Assembly (NCBI GenBank): GCA_965644315.1
Contig: CBFFRQ010000018.1
Coordinates: forward strand, 806,001-870,000
Reading direction: 5' to 3'
Source of the DNA: Caecitellus pseudoparvulus
Taxonomy: Eukaryota; Bigyra: Bicosoecida
Length of the DNA stretch: 64,000 bases
Position 1 is the first letter of the stretch. Every line of letters starts with the position of its first letter. This document shows, one piece after another, positions 22,701-30,942 of the stretch. Position numbers and translations under genes: made by a program. The notes beneath the pieces are model-generated. The model saw only the letters and a program-made list of their open reading frames with translations, was not told the origin of the DNA and ran no database searches.

Positions 22701-25700
22701 AACTCACCCACTCCCGGACCCCAAGCGGCAACATGCCCAGGAGTGCTGTCCAGGCACTGTTTGCCGCCTGCTCAGCCAGCACGTGGTCCTCGGTCGCTCG
22801 GTCTTGCAGGTCGCTGCCGTCAACAGCGGCCTGTAGCGGCGAGGCAGGCCCGGACATGGCGACTGCATCAGGAGCCTTGTCAGCACCGCTTTCCGACGGC
22901 TTGGTTTCATCTTGCAAAGACACTTCCTGGCTGCGACCGTGGCCCGGCTGGGGTTCGCGGGGGTGGCGACTTCCCAGAGCATGCAGGAGCATAGGACCGC
23001 GACGCACAGTGCGTTGAAACCGAGCCAACGCCGACGCCTCTGCCCTGGAAGCCTCTGCAAGGGTGGCCACGTGGGAAGATGATAGCTTTTGGATATGCTG
23101 CAGGTGCTTGGAAAAGTACGTCTCCCAGTCCTTGCCCCAACCCCACCCCATCGGTGGCCAGTTTGACACCGGCTCTGACGTCTCCACGTGGTGTGGTTTA
23201 ACAAGGAGTGAATCGACACTATCGCCATCACTGTCTGCACCACCTTCACCTGCGTTTGTGAGGTGTTCAGTGCCTCCCTCGGTACGTACATGCACGGGTC
23301 CACCAGTAGCGGGGGAGCTGAAGTCCAGGCGCTGCTTGACAGAGACGGGGCGGAGCGGCTTCAGGGGGCCGGAGGGAGTCGGCCAAGGTGCCGAGTCGGA
23401 GTCACTGGACAGCGGATCTTCGTCCACGGAAAAGGTAAACCGGACAGATCTGTGCCTCGGGGAAGGACTGGTCTCCTTCAGATAGCCTCGCTCGTCCTGT
23501 TCCGGCACTGGCTCCACAAGTCGATGGAACCGGCCCCAATGCAAGCGAGACACCAAAGCTGTGCAAGCTACAGACACTGCAGGGTTGAAAGCTGACACTC
23601 TCGTGGCCCGCACAAGCACGGGGAGCGACTTCGCACGTGCTCTGACCCATTCGGTTTGCTGAGAACCTTGGGAAGAGGCTGCAGATAGAGAAAACGGGAC
23701 GCCGGCGGATTCGAACGAAGACCCTGCCGTAGCTGTAAAGTCGGACACACCAGTGACCCTGGATCCGATGCTGTAGGCACGGGGCGGTGCGTCGTGGAGG
23801 GCTGGAGAGTGCTGGGCCGGTGCCGGCCTCGGTCCCGCGGCGACTCGCGCTCCCTCGCCTTCCCGGCCAGACCCTACACGCGAGAGTTGCTCTGCTTGGT
23901 GGTAAGGTCCCGAGACAGCGCTGGAATTTAGATAATCCAGCTGCTTCAGGGCTGGGCTTGTGAGGCCAGCCCACTCTGGCCCGACACCCTCAAATGACGG
24001 AATGTGGCGCGGAGCGCGAAGCACGCTCACACTATCACTCAGGCCAGATGCTGAAGAAAACCCCGAGCATGACCGCAAGATCATGTTCCCGTGATGAGAA
24101 GGGGTGTGAGGTGGCGCGTCCCTCCCAATGCTCAAGCGGGGAATGCTGAGGCCGGGCGAGCCGCTGGGCAATTGGGAAACAGCCGGGCTGGCTTCACTCG
24201 GCTCATCTTCTAAGCCCACCACAGTTACCGCTCGCCGAGATCTGGCGACAGCTGACGAGATGAGGGAGGTGTGTTGGGCGACGTCAGCCCATTTTGCGAC
24301 GGCGGCCTGCCCCGAGCGCGTGCGGCCATCCTCAGGCATGTCCACAGGCAGGATGCCAACCGACGCAGCCCGTCGCCGTGCTGTTACAAACTGCTTCGCT
24401 GCCCGGCCGAGGGTAACAGATACTTGCTTTTGAAGTGGAGGCCCATCCCCTGACTCTGACGAGGTATTTGACGGCAACGTGTCAACACGATCTCCACTTT
24501 GCGCATCGTGTTGAAGCGTCGGGGCTCCCGGGGCTTCCTGCCCGGAGATGCGACGTGCGATGGGTGAGACGCCAGAACTCAACGAGTATTGTTGCTGGTT
24601 TTGGCGAGTGGCGGCGTCTGCTGCGCCGCGGGACGCAACAGAGCTCGGAACTGAGCTTCGCGAACTCAAGCGCTGGTCCAGAGTGGACGAAGGTGTTCGG
24701 TGAAAAAGGCGGTGCTCTGAACTGCTCTCCTCCAGAGTCTCAGTACGAGGCACTCCTACGTGTCTCATGGGCAGTTTGGGCACCTTGGACTCTGTGTGGG
24801 TGTCCAGCACCACAACGCCAGCGTCATCCACAACGCCTTGAACTCCAGATGCAGCCATGCGAGCCAAGCGAGGTGCCAGTCGCAGCGAAGCCAGCTTTGC
24901 TGTGTATCGCGCAACAGCCGAGGGGGAGTTGTACTGTCTGCCAAAGGTGCTCGCCGAAGTGGCGGGCAGCGCACGCTGTCGTTGGGCCACATGCAATGTC
25001 GGAGGCTTCGGGGCATGCCGGAGCCTGAGGCCTTCAGAGTTCATCGACCGCGTCAAGGCTGTCGGCGGGGCAGGCGCACCTGACAGCAGCCTTTTCTCGC
25101 GAATTTCCAGGCTTGGCGTTCCTGCTTGGCCTCCGGCTGGCAATCTCCTGGGTGGCAAGGACGGCAGGTGCTCGGCGCTGTCTCCCCTTGCCAGGGAGCG
25201 GCCTCGGCCACGTGGAATGCCGCTGTCGCCATCTTCATCGCTGTCTTGTGCAAGGGACACTACTGAAGCCGCCTCAGAGGCCGCAGACATATGCGGCAAA
25301 GCCGCATCGTCACTTGCCAAGGCAGACAACGCTTCGCGGGCTCCGCCGGACGACTCAGTGGTGCCAACACTGCTCCGGGAAAGACTGGGCGAATCACTGC
25401 CATCATGCCAAGCAGGCAACGAAAATGTTAGCTCGTGGCCGTCGGCGTCACTCGGTGAGAGTGGAGAGGCTGAGGCGTGTTCGCTCTGCTTGCGCGCCAC
25501 AATGACCATGAGCTCGTCAGCATTACCAACTGTACCGGCAGAAAGGCTGCGGTCATGTGGACTGCTCGTGTCCGAGCCGCTCCAGCTGTCGTCTTGTACA
25601 GTCCCTGAAGAAATGCTGTCGGACAAGACGCTGATGCCAAGGGAGTGCTTGCTGCTGTGGCGCAAGAAAAGTGGCTCCTGCTGCTCCTCATCCGCGTCAG

Positions 25701-26736
25701 GTGATTGAAACTTTCCAGCATCTGCCTCGCGCTCTTTAGGCCCCACCTGATTTCGTGCTAGCTGATCCCCCAGGTGAACAACCGGTACATGTGCCCCGAG
25801 CAGCACCGGCGACACGAAGGGGGCCCCAAACGAAGAAGCAGACGTGAAGCTCGTGGAAGAGCGCAGAGATTTCGCGGCGGTGGCAAGTTTTTCTGGTTGT
25901 GGTCGCTGGTGTGTAGGTTTTCGCCGGAGGGAGGCTGAGGAGGCTAGCTTTGGCCGGGTGGAGAGGTGCTTTGGGGCACGAGAGTGTGGGGTCGCGGACA
26001 GCGCGATGCTCGATGGCCTTCGAGCTTGGTCGTAGTCATAGGCGTGGTTTCGATTCGTAGATATAAAGTGCCGGAGAATGGCATCTAGCTGGGCAGCTGA
26101 ATGCCCGTTGGCTGCCCGGACTGGCATGTCCCCACTCCACCAACTCGAGGCGGTTGCTTTCGCCTCAGGAACGGGGGAAGAGGCAGCCAGCCGCCTCACC
26201 GGCTTCAACCGAGCAAACGTCGACGAACTGACGGGTCGCTCAACCGCACTGTGCATGCGGCCAATGCAGCGGCTCGCGGAGGTGTCTGGACGTGACTTGT
26301 GCGCCAAGCTGGGCAAAGAGCTTGGCCCACTACGCGTTGCTGCTGCTCGCTGCACAGCCAGCGCCATGATGCGGGACATTGCCAAGCTCTGCGCAGAGCT
26401 GGACTCAGTGGAGCTGTGTTGCATGGGCACGCCTCCATGCCAAGCTGCACAAAAGGCTCGCGCTCTCTGGGCGCAGTTGCCAGCAGCGGTCGCAGCGATG
26501 GGAAGGCCAGTGCAAAGCGACGGAGCCAAGGAGGGAAGCGTCAAGCCCCAAGCGACCCTTGAGCTTTCAACATGAAGCAGCACCATGTCCTCCTCCCTTG
26601 CTCTGCGAATGTCTAACGAGCATTGCGTCAGCGTTCGCAGGAATGCGGCATGGCTTTGAGCACGCAAAAACCGCCTTCGACTGGCTGGCGCTGGCACCTC
26701 CGACACGCTCGCGCCTGCAGCTCCCTCGGTATCCAT
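19723..26736 (-). CDS. Very large low-complexity protein of unknown function (2,337 aa)
   Basis: A single ATG-started frame of 2,337 codons with no intron. I recognise no domain. Most of it is rich in Ser, Ala, Pro, Arg and Gln and is probably disordered. A few stretches look more ordered: AQLDAILRHFISTNRNHAYDY about 10% in, a Trp-rich patch PPMGWGWGKDWETYFSKHL around the middle followed by an Ala/Glu helix, and acidic Ser-rich blocks suggestive of phosphorylation. The C-terminus is strongly basic, with a KARSKVRTRKKGKAAK run and then KRKIKREQRRLELQRK, which could be a nuclear signal or an RNA- or tubulin-binding tail. The frame stays open against a dense background of antisense frames, and its codon usage resembles that of neighbouring genes, so I take it as real. 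It could be a scaffold or cytoskeletal protein; I do not assign a function. Confidence 0.7.
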   Translation of the reverse strand: MDTEGAAGASVSEVPAPASRRRFLRAQSHAAFLRTLTQCSLDIRRAREEDMVLLHVESSRVAWGLTLPSLAPSLCTGLPIAATAAGNCAQRARAFCAAWHGGVPMQHSSTESSSAQSLAMSRIMALAVQRAAATRSGPSSLPSLAHKSRPDTSASRCIGRMHSAVERPVSSSTFARLKPVRRLAASSPVPEAKATASSWWSGDMPVRAANGHSAAQLDAILRHFISTNRNHAYDYDQARRPSSIALSATPHSRAPKHLSTRPKLASSASLRRKPTHQRPQPEKLATAAKSLRSSTSFTSASSFGAPFVSPVLLGAHVPVVHLGDQLARNQVGPKEREADAGKFQSPDADEEQQEPLFLRHSSKHSLGISVLSDSISSGTVQDDSWSGSDTSSPHDRSLSAGTVGNADELMVIVARKQSEHASASPLSPSDADGHELTFSLPAWHDGSDSPSLSRSSVGTTESSGGAREALSALASDDAALPHMSAASEAASVVSLAQDSDEDGDSGIPRGRGRSLARGDSAEHLPSLPPRRLPAGGQAGTPSLEIREKRLLSGAPAPPTALTRSMNSEGLRLRHAPKPPTLHVAQRQRALPATSASTFGRQYNSPSAVARYTAKLASLRLAPRLARMAASGVQGVVDDAGVVVLDTHTESKVPKLPMRHVGVPRTETLEESSSEHRLFHRTPSSTLDQRLSSRSSVPSSVASRGAADAATRQNQQQYSLSSGVSPIARRISGQEAPGAPTLQHDAQSGDRVDTLPSNTSSESGDGPPLQKQVSVTLGRAAKQFVTARRRAASVGILPVDMPEDGRTRSGQAAVAKWADVAQHTSLISSAVARSRRAVTVVGLEDEPSEASPAVSQLPSGSPGLSIPRLSIGRDAPPHTPSHHGNMILRSCSGFSSASGLSDSVSVLRAPRHIPSFEGVGPEWAGLTSPALKQLDYLNSSAVSGPYHQAEQLSRVGSGREGEGARVAAGPRPAPAQHSPALHDAPPRAYSIGSRVTGVSDFTATAGSSFESAGVPFSLSAASSQGSQQTEWVRARAKSLPVLVRATRVSAFNPAVSVACTALVSRLHWGRFHRLVEPVPEQDERGYLKETSPSPRHRSVRFTFSVDEDPLSSDSDSAPWPTPSGPLKPLRPVSVKQRLDFSSPATGGPVHVRTEGGTEHLTNAGEGGADSDGDSVDSLLVKPHHVETSEPVSNWPPMGWGWGKDWETYFSKHLQHIQKLSSSHVATLAEASRAEASALARFQRTVRRGPMLLHALGSRHPREPQPGHGRSQEVSLQDETKPSESGADKAPDAVAMSGPASPLQAAVDGSDLQDRATEDHVLAEQAANSAWTALLGMLPLGVREWVSLMPGAASDFRKAASASLEATGANLAQQSLPEGGLSRSLGPVRQGSKAASLQSSLRLAAQLQDRASWDPMAALNAASTLGRSRVAAMTRDTALEVLRTPDSLHDLITPPQAREERKRWFRLRQREASLRAGMTIGDHSAQASARDPAHAYSIHASHPSGPVSAVEQATTLSPALLSPSLQAVLSHAEAAGRKQQAKSRSRGSLEPARDTTGLSSSAKMPPSSPGSVGESSSGGDRAPATPTLSAASEAHLASQRAEALAAMVNKSLAALAPEKSQPATSGATPLAELRRAAPVEFWTLLTPSLVPFIIAEQQGRTLSRHSSLLQGLASTEGAESESGSRPPSDFTASRTVGTLQARSGPAGQTTSATRRRASPRGVAASVLGRDVRTAVLQLTNSLRESLRQAETRGAHHVPGGDPMDLIAASRVVSSHAATVQQLHVVGAARAAAAVERFLGADVAARMPGWQPQDKLSPGARQALRRLSSWLAQPSSLGTAGRTTSDPAADAGQQAALRLGRTTSTASLGHMLKQGVRSESRRDLTAIAEVEGEASEVVSLRSHTMPSSPSRTKRFHSFSDVDSVHEWETGSVAAASQQAGAVRQPPLSPLPSQHQGKLVSPTVALAAGSSSFRVGTVAQRRSTLSFEPLSPQRRPSGAAQTKGRTEPSATQVLEHHAQAVRRGATAFVADKQPTLYPLLSPFALYERQLQSGEGGAAPVAAQTPPHDAEEIAAQDAANTALYRLRRGLMGVTGAAAGRVRRGSEAAPESMPRDGRVLSLAPASALTSSAIAQAGKLARGDRASADPVRGQVQHVHMPSEECSDALQEPKVTWESECQSHCEVKTPARPIALAEDDVALVREHFAPLVAASATLSAVARCSIAAESWAEETTALFIHTYKALTADLAQEKTVVPSSEPGQGRSVSATPASKARSKVRTRKKGKAAKHQPLRSLKRKIKREQRRLELQRKSAGGAGMRTSILRSEAEAAGLIFRPGAPAPPR

Positions 26737-27002
26737 CCCACAACAGTGGGGGCTGCAGGATGCTTCACAATCTCAGGCTCTAACAGCCAACAAGACATGA
26801 ATTAGAGGTGGGACAGCGGACAGCCAAGGGAAGCGCGCACTCAACCGCGTCAGGATCACTCGACAAAAAAGTGTGCCGAGGCGAATGGGTGGTGTGAGGC
26901 CGTCTTTAGGCAATCTGAAAGCGGACCAATGGTCAAAGGGTGCTCTTCGATTTGATCCGGGATGTTTGAAGAACAGAGTGGAATGCTCAGCGTGGCCTGG
27001 CA

Positions 27003-30000
27003 TTAGTCAAGTAGCCGCACGGAACGCTTTGGCTGCTCTCGTTGTAGCACAACCGACTGGGCCCTGGGTGCGCGAGGGTTGACGTTTCTGCAGTCAGCCC
27101 TATGCGACGGCTTCCCTCTCCTTGGCGTTCTTGCGCCCCGTTGGCCCTTGGGGTGCAGCTGCTGGACAGAGGCGGCATACCATTGCGCTTGCGTGTGGAG
27201 CAAGTGCTTCTTGGATGCGACGAGCCTCCGCGGAGAAGACTGATTTGGACAGCGAGAAGTGGAAGCTTGAGCTTCATCTCCTTGATTTCGTTTGACAAGC
27301 TCACCCCTGTACACCACCCTGGGCACCTGCTGAGTGCTGGAGTCACTTCCAGCAGAGGTTGCCAGTCCTGACCTGTCTTCTAGCCCATTCGCAACAGCAA
27401 GAGGGTTTGACAAGAGACTAGACTCAACCCTCAGGCGGGTGGATGGAGATCCAAACAAAGCTGCACTGCTCAGCACATCGTTTAATGGTTCGCTCGCAGC
27501 GCTCCCGCGCGTTGTACGGCCACTGCAGCACGATGACAGCCTCTGGATGCTGCAGCATCCAGAGGCAGCTCCTGCGGACACAAGCCCCGCCCCTTGCCCG
27601 CGGATGAAAGACAAAGGAGACTGCATGGTGCTCATCCCTCCTTCTGGCCAAACGTGAAGCAGAGTGAGGAGGTCCATCTCAGGCCGGCGGGTCGCAGATA
27701 CCTGCCTTGGCCGCACAACACCGACTCTCACCAAGATGGCTTTACCAATATCCCACATACTAGGCAACGCAGATCCCATAATGCTCCCCATTTCGTTGTC
27801 TTCCCCTAGCTCTGAATGAGGGCCGAGCTCGGGCAGGGCGCGGACCACCGCTCTCCTTGCAGACAGCAACCCTCGCCGGATTGCTCCACTGTACCCGCGC
27901 AGAACCACTGCCAGCATGCTAAGCGAGATAAGTGTGTGAAGGAAGAGCATGCATGTCGATAACACTTCCACAAGGCTTGGACTGGCGTGAATCACACCCA
28001 TCACCAAGACTTGGAGCAGCGAAGCGGCATGTGCAGTGGAGTCCAGGTCATTCAACTCAGCGAGGCACCAAGGCTTTCGAAGCAGCAAGAGCACCAAACC
28101 AATGCAGACAACAAGTGCGGCAAAAGCAAGTCTCAACCTGATGTCAGTGATGAGCCAAACGCTTGCAAGCATCCCGAGCATCTCTGCGACCTGCACAGCA
28201 GTGAAGGCGTGCGTCGGGAACACTCTCCCACACCCACAGCAGGCTGCCTGGTCGGCTCTAGCAGCACTCTCCGCTAAGTGTGCTGCGCGGCGCTTGATGG
28301 CTTCTTCTTCTGGCAGAAGGGCAAGGTTTTCCTTGAGTTGCTTCCCCCCAATGCCAACAACGACTGCCTGCACCGCTTGAGCTGGGCTGAGCTGCACGCG
28401 ATACCCTTTGCTCAGAAAGGCCTCTGGTGACGCTCTGCGGCTAGCATGCCTCGCCGTCAAGAGCTGTGACATGGCAAAGACCCCAAACGTTCCTGCGGCA
28501 AAGTGCGCCAAGCCAGGAACCCACCCAAGGAGTACCCGCTCAGCTTGACTTTGGCCCGAAATCGGTTTGGGTCCAGCCACCTGAACCGACTGTGTCAAGC
28601 TGAGTTGAAGCACTTGTGCGTAGACGGCAATCAGCAGCACCAGCAGCGTCGGAAACTTAAAATCTGGGCGATAAGCCGACGTAAGCCCCGCTACACAAGC
28701 GAGGAGAAGCAGAACAGTGTACGCCACGACTTGGGCGAGATTCATCGCGGGTTCGGACTGGGATGGATCAAACCACAAGGTGCATGTTTGATCTGATGCG
28801 AGCTTAGGATGAGATGCAAAGCCGAAAATGCTCTCCAAAAGGGTTGGTGTCCCTGAAGCCCGCTCTGCCTGGGCGATGGCTTGCATGTCCCGTGTGCCTG
28901 GAGCAGACACACCACAGGCAGCATACCAGTGCTGCAGCGTGTGAGCAGACCGCGTCAGCGAAGTCGGGGTGCGCATCGCAAGGGAACTGCTCTGCCCAAT
29001 CATTGCAATGTACCAGCTTATGATTCGAAGTGCCCCTGAAAAGAGGCTTGTTGTCAGACGGGCGGGCTGGCGAGCGTACCGCACAGCAGCAACCACCCCC
29101 ACCCCCACAGAAAGCAAAGCCCTGCCTGCAGCAAAGAGGGCTGACACACCTTCATGTGAGATGATGTCAGATCTGTTGCAAGGTTGACATGCGCCGCAAG
29201 CGTCCCTTGCAGCGAAGCCTGGTGCGCACAGCTCGCAGAGCTGCCCCTGGTGTCCGGGAGCACACAGCGTCAAGTCTTCAAGCCTGCTGGCATGGAGGCA
29301 AGAACCCTCCCTTGGACACACCCGCACATTCGGAGATTCCTCAGCACAGTCTGCCGTGCACGTGATCCGCCCGGGAAACTTGGGGGTTGTGCCGTTCCCC
29401 ACCTCGCAAGCTGCCCACCATGGACAGGGCGAACCTGTTGGGTTTGGGGACACTGAAATGGGAAGGGGACTCGGAAGCAGCTCACTACTTGGTGAGGGTG
29501 GTGCCGTAGAGGATGTTGATGTCGTGGGTGTTGGGACAGCTGATGTCGTGGGTGTCGGGACAGCTGACACGGTTGGGTGCGAAGAGATCGAAGCGGTGCT
29601 GCTGCTCGTCGAGGTTGGCTGAGGAGTGGCAGACGCTTGCGAGCTTAAAGAAGAGGAGGATGTTGGTGTGCTTGCGGTTGTCGCAGAACTTGAAGGTTGG
29701 CAGCTCGCAGTTGGAGAAGTGCTGAGCGAAGGTGTTGGGGAGGCAGCGGGAGGCGTCGCTTCGCACATGAAGGGAAACAAGTTGGTGCACCAAAAGTCGT
29801 TGTGCTTCAAAGACCTCACCCTAAAGGTCATGCAGTCCTCGTAGACAATAATTGGATCCATGTCACCGTTAGGGACCTCTTGGGGCCAATTGTTTGGCTC
29901 TCCTGGCGCCCAGGCCCGCCACGGATACGGCTCACCGCTGTCCGTGACGAACACCACCTCTCCGTCTCTGTCGTTGCCATTGATCCAGACTTCATCGCCA

Positions 30001-30374
30001 ACATCATCCATGTCGCACATTGATGAAAAGAAATCAGCGGTTGCGTTCAATTCTGCTTCATTTTGCTGGATCAACAGCCTTCCGCCAGCTCCAGTGCAGA
30101 AGTCTGCAGCAGCGTCGAAGGAAGCCAGGGAGCATCCTGCGAAGTAGCAGCCGCCACTCCATGGGCTAAAACTTCCTGGACAGGATGCAGTCTGTCTCCT
30201 TAGGACGGCGTTGCCCTGGGGCGGAAGAAAGCCGCGGGTAGGCACGGTACAAAGTAGCACGAGAGCCAGGATACCTTGTACTTTGAGACCAAACCTGCCC
30301 ACCGCCCCGCTGGGGAGGTGTGAGAATACACACTTCTGCCTGTGGACTTGGCGCTCCAACTCTGGCGCCTGCAT
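27003..30374 (-). CDS. C-type lectin, EGF-like, multi-pass membrane protein
   Basis: Starting at ATG 30374, the 1,123-residue protein opens with a signal-like segment (LKVQGILALVLLCTVPTRGF). A C-type lectin-like domain follows: WINGNDRDGE, then PGEPNNW carrying the EPN calcium/sugar triad typical of mannose-type lectins, then an ND pair before the last Trp-Cys. Next come a Ser/Thr/Pro-rich stalk with short repeats, a Cys-rich EGF-like segment (GHQGQLCELCAPGFAARDACGAC) and about eight hydrophobic segments. The C-terminal tail is cytosolic and basic. The likely role is a surface receptor or adhesion protein that binds glycans. The frame is open and in phase to an earlier ATG at 30944, which would add 190 residues; I prefer 30374 because the signal-like segment then sits near the N-terminus. 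The EGF-plus-multi-TM part resembles the protein encoded at 40344-42751. Confidence 0.75.
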   Translation of the reverse strand: MQAPELERQVHRQKCVFSHLPSGAVGRFGLKVQGILALVLLCTVPTRGFLPPQGNAVLRRQTASCPGSFSPWSGGCYFAGCSLASFDAAADFCTGAGGRLLIQQNEAELNATADFFSSMCDMDDVGDEVWINGNDRDGEVVFVTDSGEPYPWRAWAPGEPNNWPQEVPNGDMDPIIVYEDCMTFRVRSLKHNDFWCTNLFPFMCEATPPAASPTPSLSTSPTASCQPSSSATTASTPTSSSSLSSQASATPQPTSTSSSTASISSHPTVSAVPTPTTSAVPTPTTSTSSTAPPSPSSELLPSPLPISVSPNPTGSPCPWWAACEVGNGTTPKFPGRITCTADCAEESPNVRVCPREGSCLHASRLEDLTLCAPGHQGQLCELCAPGFAARDACGACQPCNRSDIISHEGVSALFAAGRALLSVGVGVVAAVRYARQPARLTTSLFSGALRIISWYIAMIGQSSSLAMRTPTSLTRSAHTLQHWYAACGVSAPGTRDMQAIAQAERASGTPTLLESIFGFASHPKLASDQTCTLWFDPSQSEPAMNLAQVVAYTVLLLLACVAGLTSAYRPDFKFPTLLVLLIAVYAQVLQLSLTQSVQVAGPKPISGQSQAERVLLGWVPGLAHFAAGTFGVFAMSQLLTARHASRRASPEAFLSKGYRVQLSPAQAVQAVVVGIGGKQLKENLALLPEEEAIKRRAAHLAESAARADQAACCGCGRVFPTHAFTAVQVAEMLGMLASVWLITDIRLRLAFAALVVCIGLVLLLLRKPWCLAELNDLDSTAHAASLLQVLVMGVIHASPSLVEVLSTCMLFLHTLISLSMLAVVLRGYSGAIRRGLLSARRAVVRALPELGPHSELGEDNEMGSIMGSALPSMWDIGKAILVRVGVVRPRQVSATRRPEMDLLTLLHVWPEGGMSTMQSPLSFIRGQGAGLVSAGAASGCCSIQRLSSCCSGRTTRGSAASEPLNDVLSSAALFGSPSTRLRVESSLLSNPLAVANGLEDRSGLATSAGSDSSTQQVPRVVYRGELVKRNQGDEAQASTSRCPNQSSPRRLVASKKHLLHTQAQWYAASVQQLHPKGQRGARTPRRGKPSHRADCRNVNPRAPRAQSVVLQREQPKRSVRLLD
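29518..29565. repeat. 24-bp tandem duplication in the lectin stalk
   Basis: Two adjacent 24-bp units that differ at one base (29518-29541 and 29542-29565) encode the repeated Ser-Ala-Val-Pro-Thr-Pro-Thr-Thr of the extracellular stalk. It is a small in-frame coding repeat, of the kind that changes in copy number between strains. Confidence 0.85.
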
Positions 30375-30942
30375 GGCACTGCATGCATCTGCGGTGCTGC
30401 TCAAGAGCGGAACTATCGCTGATGAGTCACAATCTCCGCACTGACGTCTCCACCCTCCCCGCTTCAAGCGCGACAAGAGAAGTCTAGCTGCAATGGAAGA
30501 ATCCCGCGGCAATTTCAACCTGCCTGAACTTGTGTGCTGTGCTTGGGCAGCCAGGTCGGTTCGTAGTTCAGTACTTTTTGCGCGACGGCGTTGATGCCCT
30601 GGGGCGCCTCTGTACCTGACTTTACGATCCTCAAGTGCACTTGGCGCAGGAGCCGCATTGTCGCCTTGCGCGTCGACGCGAGTTAAGGATACAGCAAGTG
30701 TGGCCCACAGGAGCGGCCGGTAACTTCGAGCAGACCAGGAAGACCAGTCATGCCGCACCCGCAAGGGGGTGCGCAGGGCCGAAAAGTAAGCGGATACAGA
30801 ACCCAAAACGAACAATGGGATGTAAAACGCTTCAAATTTGGGTTGACACAACTCCTGAGAACAGCACGAGGCGGCTGTGGCGTCCACCTTGCTGTACTTG
30901 TGGACCGCTGCTGTTGGAAGCCAGCGTGCTTCCACCCTCGGC
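30375..30942. other. Divergent intergenic region, candidate bidirectional promoter
   Basis: This 568-bp gap separates the preferred start of the lectin-type gene (-) from the CEP76 start (+) and should hold both promoters. I see no TATA box or other clear element. One minus-strand frame runs open through the whole interval, so part of it could instead be coding sequence for an extended N-terminus of the lectin-type protein. Confidence 0.4.

Noticed and set aside
22410-22994. 194-codon plus-strand frame opposite the 2,337-residue gene
   Set aside because: No family resemblance; its composition is that of a complement of the minus-strand coding frame.
26900-26980. Possible tRNA-like T-arm (TTCGATTTGATCC) near 26,947
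   Set aside because: No acceptor stem or anticodon arm can be fitted around it.
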